This document shows positions 7,274 to 11,993 of a DNA stretch of 11,993 nt, one piece after another. Position 1 is the stretch's first letter. Every line of letters begins with the position of its first letter. The notes under the pieces are model-generated. The model worked only from the letters and a program-made list of their open reading frames with translations, had not been told where the DNA came from and ran no database searches. Source of the stretch: an uncultured Alphaproteobacteria bacterium (GTDB lineage: Bacteria > Pseudomonadota > Alphaproteobacteria > HIMB59 > GCA-002718135); assembly GCA_902613275.1 (NCBI GenBank), contig CACMGM010000018.1, positions 1 to 11,993 of the forward strand, given 5' to 3'. A program made the position numbers and the translations under genes.

Positions 7274-9034
7274 TTTAATACCTAACTCTTCTAATCTTTC
7301 CTTATCGATACTTGCGGGGGCGTCCATCATTAAATCCATAGCTTGTTGATTCATTGGAAATGCTATCACTTCTCTAATGTTTGGCTCATCAGCAAGTAAC
7401 ATAACAATTCTATCAATACCTGGTGCACTACCTCCATGAGGAGGTGCCCCAAACTTAAGAGCATTAAGCATTCCTGAAAATTTATCTTCTAATTCTTTTT
7501 TGGAATATCCAGCTATTTCAAAGGCTTTATACATTATTTCTGGTTTATGATTTCTAATAGCACCAGAGGATAATTCTAAACCATTACACACAATATCGTA
7601 TTGATATGCTTTTATATCAAGAGGATCTTTTTTTTCTAAAGCTTCCATCTCACCTTGAGGCATTGAAAATGGATTATGACTAAATTGTATTTTATTAGTT
7701 TTTTCATCAATTTCATACATTGGAAAATCTACTATCCAACAAAATTCAAAAGAATTTTTATTAAGTAAATTTAAATCATTACAAATTTTTTCTCTTACCT
7801 TACCAGAAAATAATTGAGCTTCTTTTAATTTATCACAAATGAAAAAGATTGAGTCATTTTCTTCCAGTTTTAATAATAATAATTGATCTTCATTTAAGTT
7901 TTTTGCAATAGGACCTTTGAAACTATTTTCTGTAAACGAAATATAACCTAATCCGGCTGCGCCCTCTTCTCTTGCCCAATTATTTAATTTATCGAAAAAA
8001 CTTCTAGGTTGATTGCCAGTATTTTTAACAATTATTCCCTTAACAACTGATCCTTTTTCTATTTGATCACTAAATATTTTAAAATTTGAACCTTTAAATG
8101 CATTTGTATAATCATCTATAACAAGTGGATTGCGCAAATCAGGCTTATCAGAGCCGTAAACTTCCATTGACTCGTTGTAAGGTATTCTTCTAAACGGATA
8201 CGGACTTACCTTGATTTCATTATTTTTCTTATTTTCATCAAATATTTCAAATAAAACCGGCTCGATAGCATCAAAAACATCTTCCTGAGTAACAAAACTC
8301 ATTTCAAAATCTAGTTGATAGAATTCACCTGGAGAGCGATCTGCTCTGCTATCCTCATCTCTAAAACATGGTGCAATTTGAAAATACTTATCAAAACCGG
8401 CAATCATTAATAATTGTTTGAATTGCTGAGGTGCTTGTGGAAGAGCATAAAATTTACCTTGATGTATTCTAGATGGAACTAAATAATCTCTTGCTCCTTC
8501 TGGGGATGATGAAGTGAGGATAGGAGTTTGAAATTCTAGAAAGTTTCTATCTGTCATCTTCTTTCTTATGTCTGATATTATTTTACTTCTTAATATAATG
8601 TTTTTGTGTAATTTATTTCTTCTTAAATCTAAAAACCTATATTTTAATCTAATTTCTTCTCCATAATCAATATCAGAGTTAACTGGAAGAGGCAGAATAT
8701 CAGATTTAGACAAAACTTTATAACCTTCAATTTGAACTTCAATGTCACCTGTTTGAAGATTTTTGTTTTTTGTTTCTTCAGATCTTTTTACAACTTCACC
8801 AATAATTGTTAAAACACTTTCATTGCTTAATTTACTAATTTCTTCAAAAAGAGAATGAGTTCCGTCAATTACACACTGTGTAATTCCATAATTATCTCTT
8901 AAATCAATGAATAATAAGTTTCCATGATCTCTAATTGTATCAGCCCAACCAGATAAAGTAACTTTTTCACCTAAGTTTTTAATTGATAAGTCAAAACATA
9001 AATGAGATCTATATTTATTCATTTTTGAAACCAT
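7256..9034 (-). CDS. aspS: Aspartyl-tRNA synthetase, bacterial type, probably non-discriminating
   Basis: This 592-residue class II synthetase charges tRNA-Asp. It has the bacterial layout: an N-terminal OB-fold anticodon-binding domain (about 20-110), a catalytic core with QFKQLLM (204-210), motif 2 around FRDED (224-228) and motif 3 with PGIDR (538-542), and the bacterial GAD insertion (about 290-425). In the anticodon domain the sequence is RDHGN with H37. A histidine here marks non-discriminating AspRS of the Pseudomonas kind, whereas E. coli has leucine; such enzymes also make Asp-tRNA-Asn for GatCAB amidation. The second diagnostic site (Gly in Pseudomonas, Lys in E. coli) is E87 here, so the call is tentative. 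Family alignment (M-x-x-YR start) favours translation from Met5 at 9022, with GATGG upstream of it, over the ATG at 9034 that directly follows the hda stop. It is the last gene of a three-gene minus-strand operon. Confidence 0.97.
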   Translation of the reverse strand: MVSKMNKYRSHLCFDLSIKNLGEKVTLSGWADTIRDHGNLLFIDLRDNYGITQCVIDGTHSLFEEISKLSNESVLTIIGEVVKRSEETKNKNLQTGDIEVQIEGYKVLSKSDILPLPVNSDIDYGEEIRLKYRFLDLRRNKLHKNIILRSKIISDIRKKMTDRNFLEFQTPILTSSSPEGARDYLVPSRIHQGKFYALPQAPQQFKQLLMIAGFDKYFQIAPCFRDEDSRADRSPGEFYQLDFEMSFVTQEDVFDAIEPVLFEIFDENKKNNEIKVSPYPFRRIPYNESMEVYGSDKPDLRNPLVIDDYTNAFKGSNFKIFSDQIEKGSVVKGIIVKNTGNQPRSFFDKLNNWAREEGAAGLGYISFTENSFKGPIAKNLNEDQLLLLKLEENDSIFFICDKLKEAQLFSGKVREKICNDLNLLNKNSFEFCWIVDFPMYEIDEKTNKIQFSHNPFSMPQGEMEALEKKDPLDIKAYQYDIVCNGLELSSGAIRNHKPEIMYKAFEIAGYSKKELEDKFSGMLNALKFGAPPHGGSAPGIDRIVMLLADEPNIREVIAFPMNQQAMDLMMDAPASIDKERLEELGIKLIDKN

Positions 9035-9661
9035 CTATAGTATTTCTTTTATTAATGGTATTGTTAATTGTCTTTTTTTTTCAAGAGATATTTGATCCAA
9101 TTTACTTACAATATCATAAATACCTTTATAAGTTCGATCTACTCTTCTTAATATATATTCGAAAATATCATTAGAATTTATTATAAATTGTTTTTGTAAT
9201 AATAATTTAGTTAAAATTGTAAGAAGCATCTCATCATTGGGTTGATTAATTTCTAAATTAGAAAAGGTTTTTAAACGAGATGATAAATCTTCAAACTTAA
9301 ATTTTATATCATTAATTTTGACATTTGAAGTTATTAATATTTTTAAATTATTTAGAATACAATTATTTACAATATGAAATATTTTTTCTTCATCGAACAA
9401 CAATAAATCATCTATTAGTAAATTTTGAAAATTAGTTAAAAAAAATTCATAGTTTTTATTTAGCTTAATAGCATTATGTTTTTTTAACCAAAGGTGTGAT
9501 AAATATGATTTACCTGATTTATCTGGACCATATAAGAATGAAAATTGTGTATTATTATTAATTAAAATATTAAATGGATGAAAATTAGTATTGTTAACAA
9601 AAAAATTAAATTCATCAATTTCATCTTTGAATTTATAATTAAAACTTTTTTGCTTGATCAT
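9035..9661 (-). CDS. hda: Hda, DnaA-homologous regulatory inactivator of DnaA
   Basis: This 208-residue AAA+ protein is a divergent Hda/HdaA. It shows a Walker A GPDKSGKS (45-52), a Walker B LLIDD (81-85), an arginine-finger box DLSSRL (125-130, R129) and a sensor-II-like VDRTYKG (174-180). The C-terminal LTIPLIKEIL corresponds closely to the LTIPFVKEIL ending of E. coli Hda. In studied bacteria ADP-Hda bound to the DNA sliding clamp triggers ATP hydrolysis on DnaA after initiation. It lacks the DnaA domain IV DNA-binding helix-turn-helix, as expected for Hda. The segment between Walker A and Walker B is short, and the N-terminal clamp-binding motif (QLSLPL-like in E. coli) appears reduced to QKSFNYKF. 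The ATG overlaps the stop of the upstream DUF2066 gene (ATGA), and its TAG is followed at once by the first possible aspS ATG, so the three genes are probably translated together. Confidence 0.9.
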   Translation of the reverse strand: MIKQKSFNYKFKDEIDEFNFFVNNTNFHPFNILINNNTQFSFLYGPDKSGKSYLSHLWLKKHNAIKLNKNYEFFLTNFQNLLIDDLLLFDEEKIFHIVNNCILNNLKILITSNVKINDIKFKFEDLSSRLKTFSNLEINQPNDEMLLTILTKLLLQKQFIINSNDIFEYILRRVDRTYKGIYDIVSKLDQISLEKKRQLTIPLIKEIL

Positions 9662-10683
9662 TTTAACTTAATTGAACATAATTCATCATTATTATTGATT
9701 ATTAAGTTATTAATATTAAAAATTTTAAATAGTGTTTTTAAATTACCATAATATCTAATATCATAATTTGTATTTTTATATGATAAAGTTTTAATGGTTG
9801 AGTCTTTTATAATTGTCACATTATCTAATTTTTTTCTTATTTCTTTGAGTTCGAACAAATTAAAATAATTAACTTTACATTTTATTGAATTAACAGAATT
9901 ATTCTGAATTTTATTAATTTCTTTCCAAAGTAGTAAGGTTTCATATTCTAATGATTTAAAAAATCTATCTAGTTGTAGATTGTTATAAATTATTTTTCTT
10001 TCCAGAATAGATCCGTCTGAAAATAATACTAAATCATAAGCAATATTGTTTTCATTTATTGTTGCATCAACAATGATAATTTCATTCAATTTATATTTAT
10101 TTGAGAATTTATTAATATTTTCAATATTTCTATTCTTAATATCGTTTTTTTTTAAAATATATCTGTCATTAATATCCATTTTTGGGATTATAAATAGATT
10201 TTTGTTTTGGGGATTTTGTTTAAAATAATTATAAAAATTATTATTTTTCGAAAATAAGTTTTCATTTAATCCATCTTTTTCAAAAATAATTAATAAAATG
10301 TCACTTGGATAAAATTCAACATAAGAAAATTTATTTTTTCTAAAAAAATCTATAATTTTTTTTTTATCAAAATTAATTTTAATACTTGAAATGTATTTAT
10401 TATTTACAATTTTTTCGTTATTAATTATGATATTTTTAATGAAAGTATTTATAAAATCTTCTTTTAAAAATATTTTTGTTTTTTCTAAATCTTCTTCATT
10501 TAATGTTCTTTTAAAAATGGATATTATACTTTTTATTTTAATTTTATTAATTTCTTTTATTTTATCATTTTGAATGTCTTCTGAGGTAAATTCAACATTG
10601 TAAAAATCAGAATCAAATAAATTATATGAAAAAACATTTTTATTAAAAAAAATTATAATGATTATTAAAATTAATTTTTTCAT
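9658..10683 (-). CDS. Secreted DUF2066-family protein of unknown function
   Basis: The 341-residue protein begins with a convincing signal peptide: KK, a run of isoleucine, leucine and phenylalanine (4-13), then a VFS|Y site (cleavage about residue 19), so it should be periplasmic or envelope-associated. The following segment (about 25-130: FYNVEFTSEDIQND followed by an alternating helix with FKRTLNEEDLEK) fits the DUF2066 family, which often sits directly upstream of hda in proteobacteria; that context was used in the assignment. No catalytic motif can be seen and the family has no established function. It is exceptionally rich in Asn, Ile, Lys and Phe, and this gene is the most AT-rich part of the window. 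The ATG at 10683 is the first in frame and gives the intact signal peptide. Its TGA overlaps the hda ATG by four bases. It lies divergent to the small subunit-IV-like gene, with 39 bases between. Confidence 0.72.
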   Translation of the reverse strand: MKKLILIIIIIFFNKNVFSYNLFDSDFYNVEFTSEDIQNDKIKEINKIKIKSIISIFKRTLNEEDLEKTKIFLKEDFINTFIKNIIINNEKIVNNKYISSIKINFDKKKIIDFFRKNKFSYVEFYPSDILLIIFEKDGLNENLFSKNNNFYNYFKQNPQNKNLFIIPKMDINDRYILKKNDIKNRNIENINKFSNKYKLNEIIIVDATINENNIAYDLVLFSDGSILERKIIYNNLQLDRFFKSLEYETLLLWKEINKIQNNSVNSIKCKVNYFNLFELKEIRKKLDNVTIIKDSTIKTLSYKNTNYDIRYYGNLKTLFKIFNINNLIINNNDELCSIKLK

Positions 10684-10722
10684 TAATTTATTGCAAAATT
10701 TTATATCTTAATTATTATATAA
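10684..10722. promoter_or_regulatory. Divergent promoter region between the DUF2066-hda-aspS operon and the small oxidase-subunit gene
   Basis: Only 39 bases separate two outward-facing genes. On the minus strand a perfect TATAAT occupies 10719-10714, which would give a leader of about 23 bases for the DUF2066 gene, though no good -35 is seen. On the plus strand TTGCAA (10691-10696) and TATTAT (10713-10718) are spaced by 16 bases. That promoter would start transcription at or inside the small gene's start codon (ATGATG at 10723-10728), that is, a leaderless mRNA. The two -10 boxes overlap. Assigned by eye in very AT-rich DNA. Confidence 0.35.
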
Positions 10723-10857
10723 ATGATGGATTATAATAAAGATAATATAGCTAAAGATAAGGCTAAAACATGGAAAACATTTAATAAATTAACAATTTAT
10801 ACAATTATTTTTGTAGCTATAATTTTAGCAATAATATTTACTTTATTCAGTTACTAA
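10723..10857 (+). CDS. Probable aa3-type cytochrome c oxidase subunit IV (44-residue membrane peptide)
   Basis: The frame reads [20 protein letters not shown] and continues to a single membrane helix (about 24-42) ending FTLFSY. It resembles the short bacterial aa3-type cytochrome oxidase subunit IV family (COX4_pro_2, about 40-70 residues), whose members have a charged N-terminus, a K-T-[FW]-x-x-F motif just before one helix, and little else. Here that motif is KTWKTF (15-20). In alphaproteobacteria this peptide is a peripheral subunit of the terminal oxidase and its gene usually lies away from the main cta genes, as here. Start choice is open between the two consecutive ATG codons (10723 and 10726). 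There is no Shine-Dalgarno, fitting a leaderless message. Its last 11 bases overlap the 3' end of ndk on the opposite strand. The gene is real in my view because of its family-like layout, but such short proteins can be mis-assigned. Confidence 0.6.
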   Translation: MMDYNKDNIAKDKAKTWKTFNKLTIYTIIFVAIILAIIFTLFSY

Positions 10858-11266
10858 TTATTTCACTATCTTTAAAAAAATAACTTATTTCAATTTGCGC
10901 ATTTTCGATTGAATCTGATCCATGTACTGAATTTTCTTGGATATTTAATGCGTATTCTTTTCTTATTGTTCCAATTTTTGCATTTTCTGGATTGGTTGCT
11001 CCCATTATATCTCTATATTTCTCTACAGCTTTTTCACCCTCTAAAACTTGAACAATAACAGGGCCAGATGTCATATATTCAATTAGATCATTAAAAAATG
11101 GTTTTTCTTTGTGAATAGCATAAAAACCCTCAGCTTGGATTTTTGATAATTTTATTCTTTTTTGTGCAACAATTACTAAATCATTTTCTTCAATAATTTT
11201 ATTTATTGCTCCTGTAATGTTTCTATTAGTGGCATCAGGCTTTATAATTGAAAAAGTTTTACTCAT
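10847..11266 (-). CDS. ndk: Nucleoside diphosphate kinase
   Basis: This 139-residue cytoplasmic enzyme transfers the gamma-phosphate of ATP to nucleoside diphosphates to balance NTP and dNTP pools. The length is that of bacterial Ndk. Visible landmarks are the N-terminal TFSIIKPDA (4-12, Lys9 in the nucleotide site), [10 protein letters not shown] (49-58), the [12 protein letters not shown] loop (89-102, R102 in the nucleotide site) and the phosphorylated histidine H115 in NSVHGSDS (112-119), followed by the usual [11 protein letters not shown]. All expected catalytic residues are present. The start is fixed by a canonical Shine-Dalgarno (AGGAG) five bases upstream and by the family N-terminus. 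The gene stands alone on its strand, divergent from lptF across a 148-base intergenic region and overlapping the small gene at its 3' end. It is plainly a housekeeping gene. Confidence 0.98.
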   Translation of the reverse strand: MSKTFSIIKPDATNRNITGAINKIIEENDLVIVAQKRIKLSKIQAEGFYAIHKEKPFFNDLIEYMTSGPVIVQVLEGEKAVEKYRDIMGATNPENAKIGTIRKEYALNIQENSVHGSDSIENAQIEISYFFKDSEIISN

Positions 11267-11271
11267 AAATA

Positions 11272-11276
11272 CTCCT
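11272..11276 (-). promoter_or_regulatory. Shine-Dalgarno sequence of ndk
   Basis: AGGAG on the minus strand sits five bases before the ndk ATG and settles the start. It is the only canonical, well-spaced Shine-Dalgarno sequence I found before a gene in the window; most other genes begin within four bases of an upstream gene's stop or lack an obvious site. Confidence 0.85.
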
Positions 11277-11331
11277 ATAATAATGTGTGGGTTCTAATTA
11301 AGTAATTTGATTTTGTCTATAATTTGATAAG

Positions 11332-11365
11332 ATTATAGAATATTATTTTGTTAAAATAATGTTAA
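11332..11365 (-). promoter_or_regulatory. Candidate ndk promoter
   Basis: On the minus strand TTAACA (11365-11360) is followed after 17 bases by TATTCT (11342-11337). A perfect TATAAT lies immediately downstream (11337-11332) but is 22 bases from that -35. Either -10 would give a leader of roughly 60-65 bases before the ndk ATG. The -35 candidate lies inside the CtrA-like box described separately, so a factor bound there could control ndk. Visual assignment only. Confidence 0.35.
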
Positions 11366-11403
11366 TTAACTTGTTAATAAATTAAGAATTTAACAAAATA
11401 TTA
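11341..11403. repeat. Inverted repeat in the ndk/lptF intergenic region
   Basis: The arms 11341-11355 and 11389-11403 are inverted copies matching at 14 of 15 positions, with a perfect 12-base inner core built on ATTTTGTTAAA. The 33-base loop contains the palindrome GTTAATTAAC (11361-11370) and another GTTAA (11373-11377). The element ends 11 bases before the lptF ATG and covers the candidate ndk promoter. A transcription terminator is unlikely: the region lies between divergent starts and the arms are too AT-rich to form a strong stem. An operator or a DNA-bending site is more plausible. AT-rich DNA raises the chance of accidental repeats. Confidence 0.5.
11350..11365. promoter_or_regulatory. 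CtrA-box-like sequence
   Basis: GTTAA, seven bases, then TTAA; read on the minus strand this is TTAA-N7-TTAAC, the consensus of the alphaproteobacterial cell-cycle regulator CtrA, with no mismatch. It covers the -35 candidate of ndk and lies about 50 bases upstream of lptF. In sequence of this composition the nine fixed bases should turn up about once by chance in 12 kb, so the location in the largest intergenic region is the main support. Whether this organism has CtrA is not known from the window. Confidence 0.3.
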
Positions 11404-11414
11404 GTTTTTAATTT

Positions 11415-11993
11415 ATGATTATTGATAAAATAAAAATATATTTATTCTTGCAAATTTCAAAATATTTTATTTTAATTTTATTTATTTTTTTATCAATTGC
11501 TTGGTTACTACAAATTACAAGACTTTTTTCAGTCACAAATTTTTTGTATATAGAAGTTTTTGATATATTTTTGCTTTCTTTATACTTAATTCCTAATTTA
11601 ATAACTGTAATTGTCCCATTTATATTAATTTTTGGATTACTTTTGTGTTTTATCAAACTTAATAGAGATAATGAATTGATAGCAATGTTGACTTTAGGTT
11701 TGGGATTAAAACCTTTTAAAAGTACCTTAATTTTTTTCTGTGTAGTCATTATAATATTTTTTACAATATTAAATTTTTACGTAGCTCCAAAAATTTATGA
11801 AATTTATAAAATTAAAGAATTTGATCTTAGAAATAAAATAGACCTAAATCAAATGACGTTTTCTAATTTCCTTAATTTAAATAACACAACAATACTAGAC
11901 TTTGAAAAAAAAGATAATGAGTTTATAGATATATTTATAAGTTTTAGTGATGAAAAAGATAATATAGTCTATGCCAAAAAAGGAAATATATTT
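11415..11993 (+). CDS. lptF: LPS export ABC transporter permease LptF, N-terminal part, truncated by window edge
   Basis: The frame is open from ATG 11415 to the end of the window (193 codons, no stop), so the gene continues to the right. It has the YjgP/YjgQ (LptF/LptG) plan: a first helix (about 13-35) ending WLLQITRLFSV, a paired hydrophobic region (about 50-80) with LIPNLITVIVPFILIFGLL, the conserved cytoplasmic LNRDNELIAMLTLG segment (82-95) that resembles the family's coupling helix, a third helix (about 102-122), and the start of the periplasmic beta-jellyroll domain (from about 137). With LptB and LptC such permeases extract lipopolysaccharide from the inner membrane. LptF is preferred over LptG because of WLLQ-TRLF and its first position facing ndk, a neighbourhood seen in other proteobacteria. 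No Shine-Dalgarno is visible before the start. The opposite-strand open frame here is only a shadow. Confidence 0.9.
   Translation, partial: MIIDKIKIYLFLQISKYFILILFIFLSIAWLLQITRLFSVTNFLYIEVFDIFLLSLYLIPNLITVIVPFILIFGLLLCFIKLNRDNELIAMLTLGLGLKPFKSTLIFFCVVIIIFFTILNFYVAPKIYEIYKIKEFDLRNKIDLNQMTFSNFLNLNNTTILDFEKKDNEFIDIFISFSDEKDNIVYAKKGNIF

Noticed and set aside
10391..10573. Plus-strand hydrophobic open frames inside the DUF2066 gene (also 10046-10228)
   Set aside because: The apparent membrane helices come from reading lysine/asparagine codons on the reverse strand; there are no independent signals.
11408..11749. Minus-strand open frame of 113 codons at the right end
   Set aside because: The plus strand reads as the LptF N-terminus through the edge; the minus frame is low-complexity lysine/isoleucine sequence caused by AT-rich membrane codons.
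1..11993. CRISPR arrays, insertion sequences, phage genes, tRNA or rRNA genes
   Set aside because: No spaced direct repeats, transposase or integrase motifs, cloverleaf-forming segments or rRNA-like GC-richer blocks were seen on either strand.

Overview
The window looks like a piece of a small, streamlined, AT-rich marine alphaproteobacterial genome. A SAR11/Pelagibacterales-type organism is the best guess, but this is an inference. The evidence is very low G+C (bases 10081-10140 hold only 7 G/C), almost no intergenic DNA, start/stop overlaps between neighbours, lysine/isoleucine/asparagine-rich proteins, and alphaproteobacterial gene families (Hda next to a DUF2066 protein, an aa3-oxidase subunit IV-like peptide, AspRS of the RDHG type). 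No mobile element, CRISPR, rRNA, tRNA or phage gene was recognised, and there is no gene-free stretch over 300 bases.

Region 1 (1-5575, plus strand) is a five-gene purine-catabolic operon: the 3' end of xdhA (FAD subunit of xanthine dehydrogenase), xdhB (molybdopterin subunit), xdhC (cofactor-insertion factor), a GuaD-type guanine deaminase and a membrane urate hydroxylase (PuuD) with a C-terminal cytochrome c domain. Junctions are +1, 0 or -4 bases, so the genes are probably co-transcribed and translationally coupled. Together they encode guanine -> xanthine -> urate -> 5-hydroxyisourate, releasing ammonia and sending electrons to NAD (expected for XDH) and to the respiratory chain through the PuuD cytochrome. 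The later enzymes (HIU hydrolase, OHCU decarboxylase, allantoinase) are not in the window; they could lie left of it or elsewhere.

Region 2 (5565-7273) holds an AlkA-type DNA glycosylase on the minus strand, convergent with and overlapping puuD. Back to back with it is a plus-strand pair: a 62-residue membrane peptide of unknown function and a ten-helix EamA/DMT transporter. The glycosylase and the small gene share one CATATG, so their start codons abut with zero bases between.

Region 3 (7256-10683, minus strand) is a housekeeping operon read right to left: a secreted DUF2066 protein, the DnaA-regulating ATPase Hda, and aspartyl-tRNA synthetase, with ATGA and TAG|ATG junctions.

Region 4 (10684-11993) holds a 44-residue cytochrome-oxidase subunit IV-like gene (plus), ndk (minus), and the first 193 codons of the LPS-export permease gene lptF (plus), cut by the right edge. 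The 148-base ndk/lptF divergent intergenic region is the largest non-coding segment. It carries an inverted repeat and a perfect match to the CtrA box pattern. All three convergent gene pairs overlap at their 3' ends (11, 18 and 11 bases), leaving no room for ordinary terminators.

I found no convincing completely new system. The best leads are the compact respiration-linked purine operon, the zero-gap divergent start pair with its unknown small membrane protein, the degenerate Hda N-terminus, and the structured ndk/lptF regulatory region.
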